From: Phalacrocorax aristotelis
Lineage: Eukaryota > Chordata > Aves > Suliformes > Phalacrocoracidae
Direction of reading: 5' to 3'
Length of the DNA stretch: 64,000 nt
NCBI RefSeq assembly: GCF_949628215.1
Contig: NC_134283.1
Coordinates: 12,523,638 to 12,587,637, forward strand
Shown here piece by piece: positions 27,301 to 39,300 of this stretch (position 1 is its first letter; each line of letters opens with the position of its first letter). The position numbers and the translations under genes were made by a program. The notes under the pieces are model-generated. The model ran no database searches. It had not been told where the DNA came from and was given only the letters and a program-made list of their open reading frames with translations.

Positions 27301-30300
27301 AAGAGAGAAATTAAGAGTTCCACATGAAAACTGTGCCCTTAAACACTAACAAAACAAGACAAAAACAGAATACTGAGTGATTTAAAAGCTTTTGACTCAC
27401 TACATTAATATATGTACTTAACGTACAATATGAAAAAATTCTTCTGGGATGAGGAGTTAAATTATTATGTTAAAATTAAAATCCCATGACTTGTGGCCGT
27501 GGTCAGTAATCCAGAAAAAAGGTGTCCAACGTCTTTCTGAAACTCCATTTACTTAACCACGTGAACAACCTCCTAGGCATGCCACAATCAAAATTAGTTA
27601 TTACTAAAATATTTAGTATCTGAAGTTGGGGAATGATACTAGCCTTAAAAAAAATATTCTGTGTAATATATTACATTAGCATTACCTTTTTCAGATCATC
27701 AAAAAGTGGTGCTGTTTCCAGAACTGATGATGGCTCAATTTTGTTGCTAAGAAAGACAAAGTTTCTTTCTTCACTAAGATTTTGAAAACTCTGAAACCAG
27801 ATGACAAATAGATGACAAAGGCAATACTTAAGTGTTTTAGCTTACATGTGACTCAAAAGCATTTATTGTATTTAAAAAACCCGTTGTATCGATGAAAAAT
27901 AGCCAAAGACATTGTAAATACATTTTAAGTATGACTCATATATACTGGTAAGTTACACAGACCAGTGGTGAGACAAATACTCTATTTCCTAAAGAAAGAT
28001 TGATCGAGATTGTCTTAACACAACTGTCTTAAACCACTCAAGAATGCACTAGGTGTTCTGAGTACAGCTAGCACTCAGCTACAACAAAATCAAAATACAG
28101 TTAAAAAACAGACGACTAGTAGAATTTGCTGTGGTGGGTTGGCCTCTGCTCACAGCCACTTGCTCACTCACTCTCCCCTTTTAGAGGGATGGGGAAAAAA
28201 AAACAGGGACAGCAAGCAAGAAAATTCATGGGTGTAAATAAGGACAGGGTTGTTACTTATCAATTACTGATGCAGGCAAATCAGACACAACTTTAGGTTA
28301 ATTTGTTGCCAATTAGTATGTGAGTACTGATTTGGTTATTTGTAAACAAAACCAGACAAACATTTACACACTTCAAAAAAAACCCTTTTCTCTCCCATTC
28401 CTAGGCTCAACTTCACACCAAACTCCTCTCCCCTTATAACTGATGCAGGTTACACTCAGTCCCACCATGGGAGCAGTGAGCAGCACAAGGCAGGGATTGC
28501 AGTTGGAACATGGCAGTTTTCCTCTGTTGCTCCTTCCCCCTCACTTCTTTCCTCTGCTCCAGTATGGGTCCTCCACATACTGCAGTCCCTTCAGGTATAC
28601 CTGCTCCGGCATCAAGCACCTCCTACTCCTCTGACCTTGGCATTGTCTCCATTTCTCACTGTTTGGGATTTTTTTCTCTGTTTTGTTTTGTTGTTCTGGT
28701 TTTTTTTTCCCCCTGCATTTTTTGCCCTTTCTTAAATATGTTTTCACAAAGGCACCACTAACTTTGCTGGTTGGCTCAGCTTTGGCCTGCAGTGGGTCTT
28801 GCTGCTGACATGGCTACAATCAGCCCGACCTCCTTCCACAAAGACCACCCATACAGCCTCAACACTGCCAAAACCTTCCATGTACGCACAACGTATTTTC
28901 ATGAGACAAGTTCAATGAAAAACACTTGAAATACCTGTTGGTCATCTTCAACTATGTGTGTCTTCAGAGGAACAGAATTTAAGAACTGATGAAGCCTGAG
29001 AAACATACAAATATTAAATCCAACATAAATACAGAAGTAAAATGTAGTTTATAAATACCAGCAATGTTTCTAAAATGTCATGAAGGAATTCACTCACAAA
29101 ATATCTTATGTATTACCTATATCAAGGAGGAAAACCCTTGAACATGAAAGAAAAAAAATCAAAAAGTATTATTTTGAAAATAAAATTTAGTATTAGCTTT
29201 TAAGTAACTGAAAATAACCCTAAGGAAATTTTTTTTAACAAAGATAATTAGTAGGCTCCTTAACTTTAGAAGAAAACCAGACTGGATTGCAGGAAAAGGT
29301 TTCTTAATGTTTCAAAAAATAAAACAAAGTATCTTTGCATCAGTTAGAAACAGAATTAAAAACACTCCTTAGGTTTATTACACTGCATGCATCAACTGGC
29401 ATGCAGCATAGTAAAAGCGTTTCAGAAATCATAGTCATATTTCATTAAGTTTTAAAACTCCGTAACTCATACTAAGAATAAAGCAACTTAACATGTTTAG
29501 CATGCACGAAAAAAATGCTTCCCCATCTCATCTTTGTTGTCAAGCTACTTGTTTAGAAAGAACTATTTTTATTATTGCCTTGATAAGTATCAGCAGCTTC
29601 AAATTCCCTTCTTCCCCAAAAGCACATGTCTGCATCTTCTCTTACCCTCTGCCCTTTTAGCGGCCTAAGAACAGTAGTTGGAAACATACTACAGCTCCTA
29701 ATTATCTGATTACATAACCATTTAAAATACTTAGCATGTTGCACCATACCTGTCTGTGTGAACTGCTGTATTTTCCTTGAAAGACAAACCTGGAATTGCT
29801 TTGACAATCTATCAAGAAAAGATGAACACATTTTTAGCACTAAAATACTGTTCAAGAGCAACATTTTAGAAAAATTGTTTCTTTAGTCTATTAAGTTGAA
29901 AGTGGTTTTCTTACCTAACTCTAGGATTCTCCAAATATTTTTGAGAATTTCTATACAAATTGTAAGTTTGTCTGCATAAGGCAACAATTTTGATGAAACA
30001 AACCTCAGAAAACTAACTTGTTACAGGATAGTATTTTCTTTACTAAGAATCAAGCATGTGACAAGAACATTGCCCACACAAAAGAAAAATTAGTTCACGG
30101 TAACATCTCAAGCTATAGTCATAACTGGGGACCTGAGCTAGTATGAACACATACCGACTAGTTTTCAAACTTTTTCATTTTTATAACAAAATTAAGGAAA
30201 GTCATGGAAAGCCTGCATACCACAGACAAGAGGAAAACACAAAACCAGGTTACCCAGGTGCATACTTACAAAGACAGTGATCATGAACTTAAATTGAGCA

Positions 30301-33300
30301 ACACTGCAAATCCTCAAAGGAGTAACCAGTAGCAGATGCTGCATCCAGAGTTACCCCAAAGATGTCTGATTCTGAACAGGGGATTTCTATTGTTCCTCAT
30401 TAGTCACCAGCAAGTCAACAGGGATGATTTAGTCAAAGACTTGCATCTCTCAAGGAGCTGGTAAAGGTAATTCGGCTGACTTGCAGAAGGGTATATAGGT
30501 AAACCTGCTCTGCTTCAGTAACAATCCACACTACTACTTTCATCACCATTCTTTCAAAAATATTTTAATAAGATATTACAGTTTAAGTTCAGGAGTGGTT
30601 GTCATTCTTCAATTCTCAGCAGAGCTAAAAAATAACTTCTGTAAAACTCCTTTCTTCCCCTGACCTGACAGAAGTAGTTCTGTTGCTATCACAGAAGCAA
30701 ATTTATCCTTTAAAGCATCTAGCAGAAGAGGACATGGAACAGCACAAGCGCTCTTTAAAAGAGCCGAGATTGCATGCACTCAGTGATTGTTTGCCTAGAA
30801 TCTACTGGTTCACTTTCCTTTCCTCTCACAGACATTGTAATAGTTCGAATTGTGCAATTCGGTACACAGTTTAACACTCAAGAATGAATGCTGACCTACT
30901 GAAAATGTTTCAGAAGAGAACAGCATACAAAAAAAAGAGAAAATAGCAAGAAACCAGATGACTCAACAAATAAGAGACTTGAATGTTTACCGTGGTACAG
31001 CATAAGGAATATTTTGTTTTCAGGGAAACATTAAAATTTACGTTTTTATATATTCAGAAAACTCTGTGGTGTTGACAGCTATCATCTTCACGAAACTATA
31101 GCAAAGGGGTACAAGAAGGAGGCACCACCTTTTCAAGGACTGTAGTACATTTTTTAAATTTTTCTGCAATTTAAAAAGAGAAATTGAAGTAGAAGGTTCA
31201 TTTTTTTAACTATATCAATAACTACTGCAGTCCCCCAGATCTATGTTATATGGAAGAACAAGCCAGATGACTACAGCATTCTTGGTTTGTCCTACGTATG
31301 TTTAATGTCACTCATCTTTGACAATTTAATACAAAATTTAATACTTACAGGAGCAGTACTTTCAATTAGATCTGTGCTTGACTTCTGGTATGTCTCTTCA
31401 AGAAAGGAACTGGAAGCAGCAAGACCTAAAAAGATGAATAAAAACCGCAGAAACACATTTCTGATTGTCTGAACACATAAAAAGCCAGTATTTTTATTTA
31501 CAGTAGGTTATGACTGACTGTAGTTGCTTGTATCATTTCCTAATGGCAAAAAGAACAACAAAACAATAGTTATCTTTGTGTAAAGATAACTATGCAGATG
31601 AACTGAGTGAACAAGGATGGAGGATGGAAAGTTGCCTACTTTTAAAAAGGCAGACTTGAACCACTATAAATGAGACAACTCAAGGGTAAACACTCATTTT
31701 AAAAGTACCTCTGTTAAAATAAAACCCTCCAAACTCAAAGAATTAGCATGCATCATTGATCAATGCCACAATTAATTTCAATAATGTCTAATGCTATTAA
31801 GCATATCAACAAATGCCCATGTTTCTCACCCTCAGCCTTCCTTTCTACAGTACAAGAAGCTTTACAGTATCCCTGCATCTGATGATTTGATTGGTCTTTG
31901 TAAAGTCTGATATATAAACATTGTTTGTTAGAAGGATACCATTTGATCCAATTATTGGATTCAAACACAGACAGTAGGTTCATGTTCAATACATCTAATT
32001 AAAGACACATGATGCATTGCATGTATAATTGTTTCTGACACACTTGGTTCCCACCTGTTTCAAGATTTGTTGATATCTTCTCCTGAAATATCACTGGCCT
32101 GAAAGCAAGCGCAGGATTAAGAGTTTTCACGGGAAGAGACTCAGCATTTAGCGATGTTTCGCTCTCCTGATAATCCGTAAAACTCCCTGTATTCTCTTTA
32201 GCTTCCTCAAAACGCGCAAAGTTCTTTGAGACAAGATCATCATTGACACATACCTAAAAAAATCCCAAGATCTTTACTGGTCGGAATCAACAAGCGATAA
32301 GCTACATCACCACATACTTGTTTAGCATTTACCTGAAGCTTTAACCAGCAGTAAGACATAAGTGGTATCAACAAATGCTTTCTGAATATTAACTCCAGAA
32401 TAGGAAAGTCAGTCATATCCTCCTGTATGGTCTCTAAACACATGTTAATTACTTGTCAGTTTCACGCTTCTACCTAAAATTCTGTACCCAATTAACTTTT
32501 TCTATAAGCCCTAAAAATTTAAAAAACCCTGTTAGTAAGTAAAGCTCATTTATTTCATTTTGATTTAGCATGCATCTGGCAGAAAAAAGTAATACTAAAC
32601 TTAAAACTCCTTAAACTCCATTGGCTCAGCGATCAGCTATTGCCAACTGGGACTCTGAACCTAGAGAAGGTATTCAAATTAGTATGTACCTTCAAAGTTA
32701 TTGTCTATGGCAAACACCCCAGCTCCAGCATTAAAAGCCTTGGCAAAACACTCCAGGTAGAAGCAGTATTAAAATAAATTAACTTGTATCTACCATACAG
32801 CTACTTAAGTCTGACAGTAGCTACAGCAGAAATTTTGCACACAAGTTGAACATTTTGGCAAGTGGAACTATTTGTTCTGCCCCTCCCATCCCGAAGGTTT
32901 GGGGACTCAGTCTTATGTAAAAGCAAGTGTAAACTTCTCTTTATTTTTATAATGCTATGCAACTGCCTTATTGAAGCATCTTTAAGTACAATACCACAAA
33001 AAGGTGGAAAAGTGCACTAAATGATTTTCATAGTTGTCCATTTGAAGTACTTGCTGGACTTCACTTGCTTGCCAATACCTTCCAAAGAGAGATTCACATA
33101 AAGAAAAATTTCTACCCCTTGGGAATTCCTCCAGAAGTTTACAAGCAACAAAAATATAAAACAAAACCTCTAAGAAGTTAATGATTTCGATTCTACTGTA
33201 TCTGACAGAAATTACAAAACTCACTTGCAAGTAATGCTTTTCAGTCTTAAACTAATCACAAAGTTATAACTTACATAGCAAAGTGCATTAATAGGTTTGT

Positions 33301-36300
33301 TGATATCAAAGTATCTTACCTTTTCATCTTTTATTGTCACATAAAGGAAAACATCAAATGTGTTATCTTCTATGGCACATAACTTGGCTTTCATTTGGGT
33401 GGTTGCTAAATGTAGCAATAAACACAAGAACAAGTAAAAATATTAAACCCAAATCAAATTATCAGTATTTTTTTCACTTGTCCTTTCCAAGATAGGCAAA
33501 AATAGAAATCTCAATTAGATGTGTAACCTACTTTAGAGAAGCTAGTACAAATGTAATAACTTTTAAATGAAACAGGAAAGTAACATGGCAATAAACTTGG
33601 AGTTACAAAAATTAAGTCCTTAGTCTTTGAAGGAAGATTGAGAGCTGAAACAGATTAATGAACTCTCCACGCAGACTAGTCTTAGTTCTACACTAAAGGT
33701 CTCAGTTTATCTTTTAGACTCTGACAATCTGTAGTACAAATGCATACTTTCCAAACTTAACATTTACTTTTTTTGAAAGAAGTTGTATTTGCACATTTGT
33801 ATAGCTTGGTTAGGCTCTTCATTCAAGCAAACATATCTGATAAAAGTCAGTTAGTAAGTTCTGAAGCACTTCTTCATACACTCATGATGTGCCAGCAATT
33901 AAAAACCCCTATGTATTACTACTTATGGTACAGTCCGGGAATATCTATGGAATTAATTTCAATGTTACTATTGCTCCCTACTAACCTTTACTTTGCACAG
34001 TGACACTTCAATGTGTGGGGAAAAAGGAAAATATCATGAGAAGTGCTATGTCCCAGTTAGTTTGTGAAATTATCAGCCTAAAGACACTTTATTGCTTTCA
34101 TAAACGCATTCTCTCCTCCCCAGATTCCTTTTATGTTATACTTTTGAGTAAGCAGGTGGGTAGTTTTTCAGGTAGAAGCACTTAAGCAAGAAGATTAGAA
34201 AAATCTCAGTAGAGAGATGCTTTTCTGTCTCATACCAAAATAGAAGGCTTGATATGAAAACAACTGGATGACCTACCACCAAACATGGGGAAGGACAAGA
34301 ACAGACTGGAGAAAAAGCAGTTCTAAATAACTATGTGGAGCTCAATCTCTTTCTTAACAATTATAATAAAGATACTCCTCTTCTGAGCTGGTGCTTATAT
34401 CCTTGCCAAAAAAAACCCAAAACAAAACCAAAACTGAAAGGGTAGCTACTAAGCCAGATCTTGCCACCTCTGTAGAAAGCCACAAAAATACAGCTCTGAT
34501 GCTGAATCCAAGCTAAGATAACTACACAGAAAGGCTCCACTGTTCAAAACAAATGTTACGTAAGTGCTACCTTATTTAGCGTATCCAAGAGCCCGATACC
34601 ATATGGTCAGCTGTCAAAATTTATGCAGCATGGAAGCCTACAGTACTTAAGATGTAGCTGCACAAATATTTTTGCCTTAGTCAAAAAACAAACCCAAACC
34701 AACAAACCCACAAAAAAAACTTACGTAGCTCCTTTCTCTTTTATTATACAACATTCTTAAACACAATCAAATATATAATAGAAGTACTACATTTCTCTAA
34801 CAGTTTACTTTTCCCAGAATAGAAGTTCCAATTATGATTTTGGCAGGATGTTTTATTCACCTTTGAGAAGGTTTTGAAAATACCGAGTAGCAGCACTATC
34901 CCATCTTTTGGCTGGTCTAGGAAAATAAACACAAGCAGTTATTCTGTATCATCAAAAATTAAAATGGTAATTTTAGAAAAAACTTAGGATGCACGTAAAG
35001 AAATTATTTCAACTCATGCCAAATCTTAAGAAGTGCACCAACTAGACACATTAGCAGATTCTTATTACTTAGAATGTAACTTCAGTCTTGATAATATTGT
35101 TTCAGCTCATCAATAAAATGAACTGATCAAAAATTACTGGATATTGTTTTGTCAAGGTATGATGGCTTACATCCAATGTAAAATATGATGGCTAGAAATG
35201 AAACAATAACCAAAAATAAGAATCTACTTGCTGAAAATATTAAATAGTTATTGAGCAATTCTGAACAAGCACTTGACGAACAGTGAAGTGCTAAAGACTG
35301 AAATGTCTGCAGCAGAAAGTAAAGGTCACTCTACCATCTTCTGCAATTTTAAGTATAAAACAAAAAAGAATCAAATAAAGAGCACCATAAACAAGATATG
35401 ACAATCTACTACTTTTTTTGATAATTTGCAACGATGGCCCACTCAAGATGTATGCTATTCCTATCCAAACCATGTTACCATTTGTTCTGTTGGAATATTG
35501 GAAGTCAAATACTAATTTCATCTTCCAAACAAGAGTACTAAAACAATCAAAACAAAACCTGCTTGACCACATGTAGTTTTGAATATTCTTTAATGACACA
35601 AATCAAAGTAGCTTTCCTGCTGTGGAGCCATATTCCCCGGTGATCTAATCATGTCCCTCTCAAGCTGGCAGGATCTTTGACAAAAGCATCCTGGAACTTC
35701 AGGATAGAAAAGCATTTTTCTTTACCACCAGATCCCAGTGAAAACCTTATTTAAGTCCCTCAAAACTGCAGTGAGAAAAAACTGACATAAACGTAAGGAA
35801 AGCAAAACAGTAATCCAAAAATATGTCAAGAAAGAGAACACAATGGAGAAAAACAAAGCTACCTATAAGCAGCTATAAAACTTCAGTTCAGCTAAGCATG
35901 TAACTACCACAAACGAGTATCAGGAGTAAGACAAGCATCTGTAAGAAACAGCACATAAGGATAGATTAGTAAAGAAGTTCATGTGCTAGGAATCAAGAAA
36001 CACAGCTCTAGGATGACAAAGAGCAAGAGCACCCAGAGACTTGTCTGAACTTCTGAAGCTTTTAAAATAAATATAAAAAGATTCGAACAGGTGAATAATA
36101 AACCCTGAATTGTTAGGGAAGAATCATTAAGGAAGCACTTTCATTTAAGAGCTGCTCCTCTGAAAGTTTTCCAAATCTGATTTCTTACGTTCTCTTGAAA
36201 CAATCTCTTATAAAAAAATACCTGCAATAAAACTTCATGCTTAAGACATTTATTAATAGAATACATTTATTGAACTCTACTTACACTATTTTTGCAGTAT

Positions 36301-39300
36301 CTTCATAAAAGTCAATACGCAATGTCACTGGCTTTGTGCGATACAGCCTACACCTTTTTGCTCTATATGGGATCTGCATAAATGCTTCCAGTGCAACCCG
36401 AATGCTTAAAAACAAAACAGAAATAATCTCATTTTACAGAGCAGATCTTATTCTCCAGAACTCACTGGTCTCATACAATCCTTATGTTACGTTGTATCTG
36501 ACAATACAGTTCTTCCAGAAGTTTGGTTCTCACTCTGAAACACCCGTGGAACCAGCGTTCTATTTTTCTCTCCAAGAGAGGTGCTACCAGAAGCAACTGG
36601 CGAACAGATTTGCTCCAGATATGAATATGCTTCTTTACTCAAAATCTTTCTGATCCTTTGCCACTACAGTTTGAAGTCTTTCCATGAGATTTGCCCTAAT
36701 ACTACCACATATGCCACCTGGCACTGCATATTCTCTTTTGCAGTTATTACTTCTGTGTGAGAAACCAGGTATGATTAACATCAGCAAGAAGGAAATCTAA
36801 TAAATACACTAATTTACACTAATTTTCCTAATAAGAACTTATTCTTTATAAAGGTATCACTAGAGTGTTCATCTTACCCTTTACACTTGGTTTGGTTGAA
36901 GACTTTTAATAACCAGCAAGACACCATATATAGCAAGCTTTTAAGATCTGTTTATCACTTTTGTTCAATATTTTATTTTATAACAAAAAAGCAGTAAATC
37001 ACATATTTACTTCTATTTGAACATATTTTAAACTTAGGGCATTGTCAAGTTGTTTTCCAATATAGCAATATTCAATTTAAAACATTATTTAACTTAAATC
37101 TTAAGTATTTTAGATAAGCTTTCTTAATTTTGTGAAATACTAAAAAAAATATTTGGTAAAGCTTCTTGTACTCAAAGTTGCATATTTTATTAGAGAAATG
37201 AACTTCAAATCTAGCTGGGAGCTGGAAGAGTTACTTTTTAGAACACATTTCAAAATTTCAGAAACAGTAGATTTCACAGAGGTTTTATTAAAAACTCCGA
37301 ACATTTGAAAATTCATCTTTTTTTGCACCACGTCAAGACAGACTGTCAGCTCTTAGTAAAGTAAACAAACTAGTAAACTGCAGTGGGAAAAAACCCACGT
37401 ATGTGTGTCTAGATGTCAAAAGCTGATTCAGCAAGTGAAACACTGCTTCCACATTTGCTTTGCAAGTGACCATCACTGGTTATAATTTTTTAATATATAA
37501 TCACTTAATAAGGGAGGAAAGTATATAAAATTAATGTTAACTGGCAACCATACAATTCAGTCATAACAAACTGACATTATTTGTACTTCACATCTTTAAA
37601 AAACAAAAGAAAACCCACAACACAAAGCATCTTTAAAAATTCACAAAACAGAGACTGGTTTTTATCCACACTTGCAAGGGCCTATCATATGGCTAGCAGT
37701 TTTTCTTGGACCCAACCCACACCTCAATTAAACCAAAGCCTTGTCACTATCAATCCAAGAAATTATTCATAGCATCTGTATGCATTAACTAACAAATACA
37801 TTTCAGTAACAGTGTCAAAAAACCCAAACACTTACTCCTTTGATTTAACAAAAATGTATTTGGCATAATCCACAAGAAAGCATTCTGTTTTATAATGATC
37901 TGTACAGTACATGATTGATTTAATCACCGCTCTACACCAGCATTTGAGTTCCTCACTAAAAACCACACAAACCTGAAAAACAAAGAACAAGACAGCAGGT
38001 TCTTGGAAATGGAGTGAATCACACTAAGTTTTTTTTAGAGACAAGATTCTAGTACTCATTATATAGCCATCAATTTTCTTTTTAAAATGCAAGCATTGCA
38101 GTTTAGGTAGATATGAAGTTTACAGATAAGAAGATATAACCCATACGTATGCCATTATCTACTTTTCTACATAGCAGTATTAAAAAAAAAGATTAATGCA
38201 TATGTTGGATATTTCACCCCCAAAACAATGCAAATAACACTATTTCTATCTGTACAATGTAACAATGATTCTACCTGGCCTTCTTCTACTGTTACTGGTT
38301 TTACTTCATCCACATCTTTATAAGATTTGTCATAGAACTGATTCATTTCAGCATTCAGGTTTTTATATTCTGTTTCATCGACTATGTAAGGCCCGCGTCC
38401 TTTCATAGTAACCCAAAAGCAACCTGGATCTTCAATCTGGGGCAAGGGATAGATAACAATAACAAATGCTATTAGCTCCCACTAAAACAATAGGATGTTT
38501 TAAAGACTATCTGAGCAGCAAATGTAAAATTAAAACTTAATCTTTAGTAAGGCACCTTAAAAATTCTGATGACTGATACTTAGCATACAGAATGTTAACA
38601 AGCAAAACGTCTTTCAACTTCAGACCATTAGCTTATTAAATGACTTCTCAGCTTGCAAGTTTCTTCAGCACTGCAGTTAATGGCACATGTAGTTTAAAAG
38701 GTAGTAGCATCACCTAAAAAGTTGGTTAAATCAAACAGTGGGTAAAGTGCAAAGACATAAAACTTTTTGCTTCCATGCTGCCAAGAAGTACATATAAAAA
38801 AAACTCCAGAACACACAACAAACCCCACCAATGGGCTTTTCTTCATGCTCAGAGAGTCTGCAAGACAGTCAGTTTCTTTAAAACAGGGTCATAGCTTTCC
38901 GCTCAGCCTTCGTAAACCTTTGTATCACAGTCTTTCCCCTGATCTGGATCCCCAGTTGTTGTGGGTTAGCACTAGCAGGCAACTAAACACCACACAGCTG
39001 CTCCTTCACTCCCCTGCAGTGGGATGACTGAGACAATTGGAAAGGTAAAGGTGAGAAAACTCATGGGTTGATATAAAACCAGCTGAACAGGTAAAGCAAA
39101 AGCTGTGCATGCAAACAAAGCAAAATAAGGAATGCATTCACTGTTTTGCATTGGCAGACACATGTTTAGCCATTTCCAGGAAAACAGGGCTTCATCATGC
39201 ACAACACTGACTTGGGAAGACACATTTGATAAACACAAATATCCCTGTGGAAGAGGAAACCACCCCTTTCCTCCTCCTTCCCTGTGGCTTTTATATCTCA

